From: Gracilaria domingensis
Lineage: Eukaryota; Rhodophyta; Florideophyceae; Gracilariales; Gracilariaceae
Direction: 5' to 3'
DNA: 64,000 bases
Assembly: GCA_022539475.1 (NCBI GenBank)
Contig: VCMS01000077.1
Location: 62,001 to 126,000, forward strand
The notes beneath the pieces are model-generated. The model was not told the origin of the DNA. It made no database searches and saw nothing but the letters and a program-made list of their open reading frames with translations. Of this stretch, positions 39,790 to 50,300 are shown piece after piece; position 1 is the stretch's first letter, and each line of letters begins with the position of its first letter. Both the position numbers and the translations under genes were made by a program.

Positions 39790-40476
39790 CGGGAACCGCC
39801 ACCACACAACGGATGGAGAGTACTGGCGCACCGTGCGGGGATGCATTTGAACTATGGCACTAAACGCATTGGCACAAAGCGATGTACCACGAAGAACGTA
39901 CTGTGTTGTCACTCTGGGCTTGGCGGAAGGCCTCCATTTGCGCTTGCGTTGTTGCAGATACTGCCGGTCCGTTTTGATGAGCTCGTTGGGTTGATCGAGA
40001 GGGGCAGTGAAAGCGACAAGAATTGATCGCACAGTGTTTGTCCGCTGCGACTCAGAGAGTCTGGGAAACGAAAGCGACAGATCTGTGCTGCCATTAAAGC
40101 CACAAGGAGGTTCACATTTGCACATTAGCATCATTTTCTGGTAGTTTGATAACGCAGCTTGGCGTTGAGCATGAGGAAGTAGAGCGTCTTCTGCAGAAGT
40201 CTCTTCGCAGTTGTAGAATTGTTGTTGTTCCAGTACGCGCCCTTCTTCGTCTGCTCCGCCGCTGCCGTTGTAAGCGTCATATAGGGGCTGAGAAGAAGCG
40301 CAAAGGTCATTGAATTGCAAGGCTTCGCTGTGGCACAGCAAGTGCGTCTTCTCCATATTGTGATTGTGGATCGAATTGGTCGCAGAGGGCAGGTGGAGAT
40401 GCGATGAAGAAGCTTTTGCTTGATTCCTTGGAGACGAAGCAGTTTTATTTATAGAACGTTCTGGATGCGTTGACAT
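39790..40476 (-). mobile_element. DNA-transposon-like gene, N-terminal half
   Basis: From the ATG at 40,476 the minus strand reads a Ser/His-rich leader, then CKCEPPCGFNGSTDLSLSFP, and later KPRVTTQYVLRGTSLCANAF followed by SAIVQMHPRTVRQYSP. The pattern Y-x3-G-x3-C-x3-F-x2-I-x6-T is the hallmark that precedes the CxxC and D-K-G-Q-N parts in this transposase-like family, and those parts lie 2 kb downstream at 36,780-37,825. The junction into unrelated sequence falls near 39,790. Confidence 0.6.
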
Positions 40477-42960
40477 TGGGGTTTGCTCTATTCTGTGTCC
40501 AGAAGAACCTACGATGTCTTATTCACATCAATTGACAGCAGTTGATGTCAGCATTCCAGCCATGTACATAACCTCATGACACACAGGTTGACCATATGGA
40601 GTAATTGAAGTGGATTGCTCCTCATTTATGATATAGATTTACAAATCCATCGCTCTCGTGCGCATCACAATCTTCCACATTATATGAAAGCATGCCAGCA
40701 CTCATAACGTTTCGTGCGTCAGCATAATCTAAGAAACACTATGTATCTCAATTAAAAAGGAGCAAAATAACAAAACCCATAAGGCACTTTTCATTAACTC
40801 ACACAATAATCGCAGTACTTTGTGCCGCAATCATAAATGGATTTACTTTGATATGCCATCGAATGCCTGATTCTGTGAAACAAAATACAGAAACACAGAG
40901 ATATATCACAATAAATTTACTTTTCTATTTGTTCTAACCCGATTCCAGAGTGCCGGACCAAAACAAACACGGAAACATCTACAATAGTACTTCGCAAAAT
41001 TTCAATTTCCGGATTCTCCCATTGTATACATACCTGACAAAAGTTTTATCACAAGCCGTTTGTGTGGCGTTTCAAAAAGAGTTTGGTCAAGGGGTTGGCG
41101 GAGCAGATATCAGAGCCTAGTGCTGTCGGAATTTTTGGGTACTGTATGTACTTCTTGGCCTGAAAGACAATTCACGTTGTACTGCTCGTGCCAAGCAAGA
41201 CTTACCAGAAGAAAGAGGAAAGACTCTCTCGTAAACAAACCAATTTGTGCGAAAATAGGAGTGTGAATGGAACAGATTGGGATGCGTTTTGCGTTGCACT
41301 GTACACTAAAAGGCGATGTGACCGTAACTTGGTGCTCAGGTGGCCCCAGCCAGAATAAAGCCTTTAAAAACTACTTCTGGGCCTGAAAAAAAATTCACGT
41401 TATACTATTCATGCCGGGTTGGACGCTCGCCATAAAATTTGATGTGGATAGATACGTTGGTTCCTGCAGAAGCGCGTGCTGAAAGTAATAAATGACTGAG
41501 TGGAGAGAATGGGGTTTTAACTATTTTTCGGTTCTCTTGGGTCAGCAGCATCACACTTCCCATTTCTAGTCTTTTGCAACACTATGAAGAGGTAGCACTG
41601 CGACATGAAAATATGAGGAAACACATAAGATAATACGTACTGCACAAATTATCTACTAAGATGTGAAAACCTGGTCTAGTGCCAGCGAGCTTCAGATCGT
41701 AGACAGCATCAGTACTTTAACATCTCTAGTCATGTGCCCTGGGCAAGCACATGAAAGTCGACAGCTCAGCTGCTAAGCAACGTAGGTACCTTTTCAGGAA
41801 GTCCGTGACACAGGTTTTGAGTCCTGCCACGCCCACTCCCCGCGATTTACTACTTCTCGGCTAATTTGAAAATGCTCCCATGCAACATGTTTCGCATCAT
41901 TAATAAGAAAACATATACACTCTTAATGAGGCGCTTATCTCAATATCTCTTAGACGTTACGCAGCACTCAACGAAAACCCAACGGACAGCTTCTCGTCCA
42001 GCGGCAAAGACCGTGTAGCACCAGGTCTCTCGACCGACAATGTTATCCGAGCTCCGGTGGAGCTCACTGACGACAAAAGCGCCTTTGGTACACATTACCC
42101 GATTCCGGTCCACGCCTAGGGCGCTTCGACCGGCACTGGGATTTGGATGAGAAGAGCAGTGCTGGCGCAAAAAGCCCAAACACAAAAGATCTTTGAAAGG
42201 CACAGAGGCCTAGACGCAGTAATAACTTACTTAGCTGCACTGCCCAAGATATTAAGTAAGGTTGATACAATAATAAAGTTGATGAACGCAATGTTGTCTT
42301 GGGTCGAGACACCGTCTGGAGTCTTTCTGACCCTTTATATAGAGTTCTGAACCCTCTAGAAGGAACTAGAAATGCAATAACACACTATAGTTACTAACTA
42401 GATGCAGTTGTACTCCTATTTGTAGAGTAGTAGGGCCGAACCCAGTACAGTGTGACATCATTGGCCAGTTTAGCACACGTGGCGTTGCCTTGGGGCAATG
42501 CACGCATGCCAAGTCACGATGTCTTTCTGACTGTACTTACAGCAGTGCACCGCACCCACATTATGTAGTATAGGATATCAAAAAGATGCAATAACAATCA
42601 TAAACTGTAGATTTCCCACTTCACAGGGACCTTTCAAAAAAGATACAAACTTGAGAGGCCTACAAACCAAAGACTATACATGTAAAGAAATAGAAGAATA
42701 TCGATATATCTCATTTGTGAAGCTAAGCGATGCAAGGTATTGCCAACATTGCTTCTTTACTTGTCTATAATCTGCATCGATAATCTAAACAAAGCCTACG
42801 TTCAAAGAGTACTTAGTAGGGTCTTAAACACTAGAATCTCCACTGTTCTAGGTAGAGTTTTATGTCGCACCAGTAAACTACTGTTCTTCGCACTTGACCT
42901 GCTTTGTTGCGCCGCGTTCGCTCTCAGGCTCAAAGTCTCCGACTACAGGTCTGAAACCGG
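40477..42960. other. AT-rich gene-poor region with short repeats
   Basis: No supported gene; all frames are short. Two further copies of the short dispersed repeat occur at about 41,130-41,220 and 41,360-41,420. At about 42,970 the base composition changes abruptly to the higher GC of the following element block, which probably marks an insertion boundary. Confidence 0.5.
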
Positions 42961-43924
42961 CGTTATTTTTGTGAGATAGCGCCGTCAGGCGAAAGAGTCC
43001 TAGAGGCGCGATCCGTGAACGGTTCGTAAGCGGGGCGTGTAGTCCCGTGATCCGGTCGGTTGTAGAGTGTGACGCGTGGAAATGATCGCCAGCACCGGGC
43101 GGTCGTAGGACGACTGGGGGGTTGGGTTCGTCAGGCGCGGTCGAGAAACGCGCGTTGAGTCCGAACGGCTTGGAAACCTAATAGTTGTCCGTCGCGCTCT
43201 AGTCGCAGATCTGACTTAGCGAAAAGATAGTTCAGAACGGTGGTGCTTACCCTTTACTAGATGGGTGTACGGGAGGAGCGGAGGTGCATAAGTAGCACCT
43301 CGACGCTGCAACTCACCGCGTACAGTCCAAAACGGCACCCTGCTCACATGGCGAAAGTATCCAGAGGTGAAGCGGGTGCCATCTATCTACAACTATGCTA
43401 CGTGTAATTCCTATCGTACAAGTCCGCATAGTGTGCCATCTCGGCGCATGTGGGACACCTCGCGTTTCACGACAGCTTCTGACGCACCCCTTCTTACCTG
43501 CCATACCGATCGGATCACCCATACAACAACGCTGACCTCACTATACTACAGACCCCCCTCCTAGAGCGCGCGACGTCCACGGCGTGCCCAATCGAGGACT
43601 GGCGACATATGCTGTAAATTAAATCCGGCTTTTTTTGAGCATTGGCTGCGGTTCCGATCGGTAGTCCAGTACGCCGTACGCCTGTCCAACCGCAACGTCC
43701 TCCTTGTTAGTTCTGCCCCCTCGCGCGCGATGCTTCGCACTGTACGGCATATGAGAGATGAAGTCTCCAACCGGGAGTGAAGCCGGCATCCACAATCAGC
43801 ACCGCCGACCGAGACCGGGCGGGAGAGTGCACAGATCCTTATCGACCTCACGGGCGAGATCTACGATTGCACTACGCCGCATCCCGAAGCGGGATTCATC
43901 CCATTCCTTCCTGCGGACGCAAAC
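42961..43924. other. Leader region before the unrecognised element-like ORFs
   Basis: About 960 bp of GC-richer DNA with no supported ORF. By position it may be a promoter/leader or an LTR, but I found no matching second copy in the window. Confidence 0.3.
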
Positions 43925-44317
43925 ATGACTAATCAACCGAGCGGGAATCGAAATGCTTCGGAGAATCCGAGCGGCTACCATCCGAGTGGTAACATGAGCG
44001 GTGTTCCCATCCAGCGTCGCAGCGCCCCTCTTCCGCCTGGTCCTTCAGTTCCTCCGCAGTTCGGGAACCCCAACCTTTCTGGAGCAACCTTCGGGCAAAT
44101 GTTCGTGCCAGCGTATCCGCAGACAGCGCCTTTGATGCCTCCTTACGGTCAGGCTCCTCGGAACGAGTTCCAGCAGCCTCCGGTGATGCAAACGTTCACT
44201 CCGACGAACATGGTGTCTAACCCCATCTGTGCAGTTCAGCCGGTACCTCTACTGGCACCAACGTACCAGCCGTATTTCAGGTTTCACTTCCGGGTCAGCA
44301 ATTTGACCACCGTCTGA
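43925..44317 (+). CDS. Pro/Gln/Asn-rich ORF, upstream part of an unrecognised element-like protein
   Basis: 130 codons encoding a disordered Pro/Gln/Asn-rich chain (PPGPSVPPQFGNPNLSGATF, PQTAPLMPPYGQAPRNEFQQ). It lies just before the large ORF at 44,494. The composition resembles N-terminal regions of capsid-type proteins of retroelements, but that is only a resemblance. Confidence 0.4.
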   Translation: MTNQPSGNRNASENPSGYHPSGNMSGVPIQRRSAPLPPGPSVPPQFGNPNLSGATFGQMFVPAYPQTAPLMPPYGQAPRNEFQQPPVMQTFTPTNMVSNPICAVQPVPLLAPTYQPYFRFHFRVSNLTTV

Positions 44318-44493
44318 ACCGTACACGGAATAAGGCGAAGACACCGAGCCAGGGAAAGCAGCCACCGTATACGGTAGAGGAGTACCTTGCAAACGACGCC
44401 CTGAACAGATATCTTGACGCCCGCCGTTTTGCCACGGTTCCTGCACATCGTTCCTTTCAGGAGCGAACCGGTCGGAATCCGAAGCGGACGAGA

Positions 44494-46686
44494 ATGGAAG
44501 CGTGGCAGGCGAGGTGGAGGCACCTCCCGGGAATAACCGGTCGGAGGGAAGAAAGCACCGTCGGCAGTTGCGATAGGCCGTTTCTCCGTTGCCCGGAGGA
44601 GTATGATTACCAAGGCCGAATGCGGAGCTTAGTGACGTGTATGCTTTCCGATGAGAACGAACCAAATCCGAACGGTAATCCTCTCGAAATGGTAATGCTC
44701 CAGCCGCCGTACGATAAGTTATACTTTCTGAACCGGCGTCGTTGGGGCGAGAACGCTGCTACGGAGGCAAGAATCCGTTCGAGTTTGGGCGGATATATGT
44801 ACGGTTGGCATAACGTCGAGTTCTTCGACATAGCGCCATCCGAACGGGAGAACTTCTACGTGAAGATACCGGAGAATTGGGCCGATCTGGATGCTCCACG
44901 TAACCTCTCCGTTATCACTCCACCAGTCCTGGCATATTACTCAGATGATGTGCTGAGCGACAGCGCGATTTCCGAGCGAATTATGAGGATTGCGTACGCC
45001 GAGTGGGTAGTGTGCGCTCTCATGGCGTTTCTACAGGCCGCGACGGAAGGGGTGAGATTTTTCACCAAGACGGAAGACCCGCGTTTGAACTTCTTTCGGG
45101 GCTTCCCCGGTCAGCCAAGAAGTCACGAACCGTCGGGGCTTGGTCGGCTCTTTCCTCTTCCGTACGGGTTGGTTAGTGTATTGATGCAGATAGGCCTGCA
45201 GAATCTACTCAGAGGTACGGAGTTTACGGTTACGTCGGTCAAGAAGTGGCTGTTCCTTTCGGTCATGACGGACTGGTCAGATACTCCCGGCTTTCTGTGG
45301 TTCAATCCTCACTCAGGGCAGTTTCCCCCGATGCTGTTCAAGGCTGCAGGAGCCCCTGCGATCGTTCAACGGCTGCTGCCTGAGTCCGCACGGCCGTTAT
45401 TGGAGTTCTCCGAGGTAGAGGATTTTTATCCGCTCGGTTTCATGGATCCTGACAAGCCCGAGGTCGAAGAGAATGTCGAGAGGGTTCCGTCCAAAGGTCT
45501 GGGCCGGATCCTACCCTCTGCTACATCCAAGGAGGCTGGAGTGCAGACTGATCCGACCGGTGCGGAAGAGAATGCTGCTCTCTTGCGATTGCAAGAGATC
45601 TGTCGCGATGCGGATGAGGGGGCCCCGACGTCGGTGTTGGATGCCTGGAACTGTGCCGAGAGGTGGATAACGCGGCTCTTCTTGTTGGAAAGGTTTGTCC
45701 AAGTCGACCACGATGGCCTTCTTGACGTCATAGTCTTCATGACCGGTATCACGCACGACCTGATAGGGCGTTACACAGAGGTATTTCACGACGTTCCAGT
45801 CGGTCCGCACAGACTGAGGTTGGGAGAGTTGCTTCAGAGATACAACCACACCGCATCGGAGGTAAACCTTGCGCATCAACGAAGCCGCGAATGGTACAAC
45901 AACGTCCGTACAGCATTGAATTCTATTGCTCCAGATGTTCCGCTCGGCATGGAAGCGTCGGCCGCCATGGCGGCGATAACTGCCGCCGGGTTACATCAAC
46001 CAGCTGCTACGAGTTCGGCACCATTGGCGTCTCACGCGGCGGTCTCGCAAGCTGTTCCGAGCGGTAGTTCTGCGCCGCCCGTACAGTCTGTCGCAGTTCC
46101 CCTGGCTTTTAGCTCAGTTGGTATACCCGTTCCAGCGACTTCCGCGTCAACTACCGTACCAGCCGCGTCATCCCAGATGCCTACAACTAATCATCCGACC
46201 GGTTTCCGCGCTGGTACCCTCGTTCGGCGTACGACACCCACACCGTCGGATGCGGTTCCGCCCGGTGGTGGCATCTTCCCGCCATCGAGAATCACTCCGA
46301 CCGGGCAGTTGAAGGAATCTGGGAGCTCCGCGTTGCCGAGCGGGTCCGCAGGCCCGACGCACACGTCTGGGATCGCAACTTTGGCCGGACAGGACCCCTC
46401 GGCGTCATCCAGAGAAACGCCGGCCAGTAATGAGGCGCGAGGAGGGCGACGACTCGTGCATGCGCGTGTGGGGCACAGCCTTTTCCAGCCGAGTAGTTCC
46501 GGTCGGGGTTCGGGCTCTGCGTCGCAAGCACTGACAGGAGGTCGTGCCATGGTGGCGGCGTCTGGCGAAGGCAGTAGTCGTTGCCCCCGTGGCGGTCGTG
46601 GTTCTCGCGGCGGTCGCGGTGGTACGCCTGGTGTCCGTGGCGGCATCTCAAAGACGCTCCCCACACCTGGGAAGGTCATCCCGTAG
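44494..46686 (+). CDS. Large unrecognised ORF, 730 residues, globular core and RGG tail
   Basis: A long clean frame. The first 500 residues look globular (LVTCMLSDENEPNPNGNPLE, LGGYMYGWHNVEFFDIAPSE, GLVSVLMQIGLQNLLRGTEF, RLFLLERFVQVDHDGLLDVI). They are followed by a Ser/Thr/Pro-rich linker and a Gly/Arg-rich end (PRGGRGSRGGRGGTPGVRGG) typical of RNA-binding proteins. An AATAAA lies 30 bp after the stop. The frame is in the mobile-element block, and codon use differs from the host genes at 2-31 kb. I do not recognise it. It could be the gag-like or capsid-like protein of an undescribed element, or a captured gene. With the ORF just upstream it appears to have about one break. Confidence 0.5.
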   Translation: MEAWQARWRHLPGITGRREESTVGSCDRPFLRCPEEYDYQGRMRSLVTCMLSDENEPNPNGNPLEMVMLQPPYDKLYFLNRRRWGENAATEARIRSSLGGYMYGWHNVEFFDIAPSERENFYVKIPENWADLDAPRNLSVITPPVLAYYSDDVLSDSAISERIMRIAYAEWVVCALMAFLQAATEGVRFFTKTEDPRLNFFRGFPGQPRSHEPSGLGRLFPLPYGLVSVLMQIGLQNLLRGTEFTVTSVKKWLFLSVMTDWSDTPGFLWFNPHSGQFPPMLFKAAGAPAIVQRLLPESARPLLEFSEVEDFYPLGFMDPDKPEVEENVERVPSKGLGRILPSATSKEAGVQTDPTGAEENAALLRLQEICRDADEGAPTSVLDAWNCAERWITRLFLLERFVQVDHDGLLDVIVFMTGITHDLIGRYTEVFHDVPVGPHRLRLGELLQRYNHTASEVNLAHQRSREWYNNVRTALNSIAPDVPLGMEASAAMAAITAAGLHQPAATSSAPLASHAAVSQAVPSGSSAPPVQSVAVPLAFSSVGIPVPATSASTTVPAASSQMPTTNHPTGFRAGTLVRRTTPTPSDAVPPGGGIFPPSRITPTGQLKESGSSALPSGSAGPTHTSGIATLAGQDPSASSRETPASNEARGGRRLVHARVGHSLFQPSSSGRGSGSASQALTGGRAMVAASGEGSSRCPRGGRGSRGGRGGTPGVRGGISKTLPTPGKVIP

Positions 46687-47376
46687 CGGACTTGTTACCG
46701 CGCCCACACGGCGTCATTCAATAAAGATCAGTGTTTTTGTGGTGGCCATGATTGCATCTCCGAGCGGCACTTGGACTTCCGGAAACGGCGCGTGGTGTGG
46801 GAAGCGGTGGCGTTCTCCGAATCCACACAACTACGCTGGCAACAACGCGGAGAGCACGCTCGCCGTCCGTGCGGTGTGTCGCGCGTGCCGGCAGTCGGCG
46901 CAATCCGAAAATTTCGAAATTAATCCCGGTCGGAGTGCATGCGCGCCACACGCTGTTGAGTAACCGATTCAGTATACATTATTGCACGTAATGGCGTGCG
47001 CGTGCAAGCCAAAAATTTTCTAAGTATTTGACCGTGCGGAGAGTGCAAATCGGCCATTTTCGGCCCCTGAAACGCCGCCGTTCCGGGGATACGAGCCAAA
47101 CACTGCATCGGCGTTTTTGACCTCGTACGGGCAGGCAATTTTTGCATCGATTTTTTTATTCGCCTTGCAAGTAACCGTGCGCTGCGGCGTCGCGCGCTCG
47201 ACGTATACAGCCGTAGGGAGTATGCAGTGCGCTCGAATTGCGCAGTGCTGTACCCCGTGTACGCGTGGGTTCCAGCGCTGCTCCGTGTGCCGCTATTCCG
47301 TTCATTACTTGAGCGCCGAAATTGTCATTCCAAGATCAGTTTGTCCGTTTGGTTACTAGTGCGTTAGAGAGACGGG
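46687..47376. other. Non-coding spacer after the large ORF
   Basis: About 690 bp without a supported ORF. It holds an AATAAA signal at about 46,719 and several loosely repeated TGCAA/AAAATTT-like blocks between 46,900 and 47,150. It may be the 3' region of the preceding unit or the truncated 5' end of the LTR element that follows. Confidence 0.35.
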
Positions 47377-50300
47377 GTGTCCCCGAACTTTGGCGTAGTT
47401 CCCGCCGATCGGTGTTTGTTCAACGCAGGGCGTGTGGGTACACAACGTCGACGTCGTTCAAGTTCGAAGAATCGCAGGAAGCCAATGAAGTCCGAAGTTG
47501 CTCGGTATGTTTCGTCCAGTTCTGATTCTGGTCTTCCCGACACGGAGTCGTCTGCTACAGATGACTCTGAGATGTCAGAGTCGGATACCGATTCGTCGGA
47601 GTGGTCCTTGTCATCGATTGGTGCTTGGCAGCGAGAGCTTGAACGAATTGATAAGGGTCTCTCATCGAGTGATTCTCTCGATGGAGAGTCAGGTCCGAAG
47701 AAGTCAGTTACCTTTTCGAAAGAGATTTCCACACCGCTCGGTGGTCCGGGTGATTTCCCGTATGTTACGGATAAAGCCAGACGGGAAACGTCTCCTTTTG
47801 ACGCCGCTAGTCAATGAGATCCTGTGTTTCCGCTTCGTACAGGTGTTGCTTGTAGTGGTTGTGCGGTTATCTGTCACCACTGTTACGGAAAAGGACACCA
47901 CGCTTCGGTCTGTACTCACCCTATCAGGGATCTTGACATAGTCGCTCGTCAGTACGAGATGTTGACTGCTGAAGAGCAGAAGACCGTTCCGATTGGTTCT
48001 TACCTTCTTTCGAAGAATGTCTGTTCACATACAGGTGCCCCCGACTCTTCGAGGTTTGCCGAAACTCGGCCGGTTCCTGTTCCTCAGATCGTTGAAAACA
48101 TCACCACTTCTGTGGAACCACCTGGTTTCCAGGAGAAGTTTCGTCCGTCACGAACGGATTTGGCTCAGAAAAACTGAGTTTGGGAGCCTCCCATTCGGGA
48201 GAGGTGCCCTTTGAACAGGGGTCATTGACACCTGGGACACCCCAGTCCCGCTCCCCTGTGACCATCCTTTCGAGGAAGGTTTCATTATCCTTATCGGATT
48301 CACACCCAGATGTGGGACAGCTTGCTAGACCGTGGGTACGGAAGATTAGCTCGAAGTATCCGGTCGCGCACTCATGCTGGCGAAGCGGAGTTTCAAGGTC
48401 TACGCCGATCTCGGGTTTTCCCATCATCTGATGGTTCGTCATGTGACCGTTCTGGATACGGGAGCACGTCCGAACTGTATTCTGGATTCACTCCTACCTC
48501 AGGAGTGTATTCCAAACATCCGATTTGGTCCCCTGGAGGATATTTGTGATGCAAACAATTTCCGCATTGAAACTTTGGGGACTGTTCCAATTCTTCTTCG
48601 ACTTGGATTATCCGTGGTTACGGTCGATTTCGTTGTGTGCAAGAAGCTTGCTGCCCCGATCGTTCTCGGTTGTGCGTTTTGTGACTTCTTCGTCGAGGCA
48701 ATCAAACCAAGCCTTTCTCGGGTAGAGTTGGTTAACGGAAGCTCCGTTCCATTTGCTGGAAAACCGTGGGAACGGGCGCGAAAGAATCCGGCACCATTGC
48801 CTCCTGCACAGCAGTACGTCCGAAGTGGTCGGAAATCTTCACGGATACGCGTTGAAGTGTTTACCAAGATTCCCCCGTAATCCCAGTCTTGGGTTACGGT
48901 GCCTACCGCACAGAGCGAAGTATTGTGTTTGGAACACCTGCCGTCCATGTACCGAAATCTGAACGCTGCCATGGCGAATGATGTTGCACTCTGTGAAGAG
49001 AATAGGCCTTTCCCGGTATTAGTCGCGAACTTCTCGCGATCACCACTGTACTTGCAGAAGAACGAAGTCATTGGTCAGACCTTTCCTGACCCGAGGGCTT
49101 TCTTTGCCACTAATGTGGATATCTACGATGTCCTCGATTTTTCCGATAGCTCGAAAGTCCAAGAGTTGAAGTCTCGATCTTTTGGGAAGTTGACGCATCA
49201 CGGTTTAGTTGGCTTACGTTTGGAAACGTTTCCTCCTCCACCGGAGTTTCCATCTTGCAAAGTCTCTGATTCTAAGAGTTTGACCTCGTTTTTCAACGAA
49301 GTTTCCATGCTATGGTGGTCCCTGACGGATGGGATACAGTGCAAGGCTCAACATTTGAGTTTCATCCCGTTCGAAGGATCATTGGCCAGTCTTACTGGTT
49401 CTGCTTCTTCTTGGACGCCGATCGTTGTCGTCCCGAAGCCTGATAATTTGCTCCAGTTCTGTCTGGACTACCGCAGTATCCGCGGAGACTGTACTGGAAC
49501 ATATAGCGTGGTACCCGTAAGGAACGGTGTCTACCCACACCCTTGGGCTATGAACTTTGCCTCACGTGAAGAGGATTTAGAAGTACCGATTCCTGCACCG
49601 GAAGATTGTAACGAAGTTCCCAATGTTATGGTTATGGATTCGCAAGATGCGATTGGATACCAGAAGTCTCTGGGTTTACAAGAACTCCCGACTTCGTCGG
49701 ACAACTATAGCATTACCTCTGTTCCTATCGCCAAGGTTAATCCGTATGTTCACACACGGTTTCATCCGCGTTCTGGCGTTAGAACTCCATACCCTGTCGC
49801 TCCACCTGAGAAGGGGGAGGAGAGTGCTTGCTTGTGCGATTTGGACAGTCAAGCGTCTTCGCATCCGGTGTCGCAACGTCGCATGTAGCAGTTCTCTATG
49901 TCTCCGTGAAAGGAGTCAGGTCCCGTGTGGAACGGTAAAGTCGTCTCGTACACCTCGAGTCCTACGGCTTTATATACCAGTGGTTGGCCGAATCCCCTCG
50001 CTGGGTAAAGAAGATGGAATGTTAGATGGTTAGTGCAGTCGCATTGCCGTCGCGATGATCGCTTTCCGGAGTGCCGGTGACTTCCGCAGTATGACGCGGT
50101 ACGAACTTGTTCGACCGAGTTTCGGAATGTCCAGTGAAGTTCTGGTTGTGCTGCTCTCGATTCTACTCGGATACCGATTAGATCCGATCATGTTCTTGAT
50201 TCTCCAAGTGACGGAGATTCACCGTTGTCAACGGAATACTGTTTTGTTAAGATAGTAATGCTCCCCAGGTTTGGGTTTCGCATAGTGTCGCTTCGGCGCG

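Larger units (their letters stand above)
37830..39790. mobile_element. Segment inserted between the two transposase halves
   Basis: About 1.95 kb of mixed, partly GC-rich sequence with no similarity to the transposase lies between its two halves. It contains an acidic ORF (38,755-39,423), a C-homopolymer at about 38,725-38,739 and a GC-rich tandem repeat (39,421-39,680). The right edge has an inverted repeat (GGTGTCCCAGG TGAT CCTGGGACACC) near 39,756-39,783. It could be an inserted element of unknown class or a very long intron. Ends and target duplication are not resolved. Confidence 0.45.

Noticed and set aside
39238-39790. C-terminal half of the long minus-strand frame at 39.2-40.5 kb
   Set aside because: Only the N-terminal part (above about 39,790) matches a transposase family; the rest translates the GC-rich tandem repeat.
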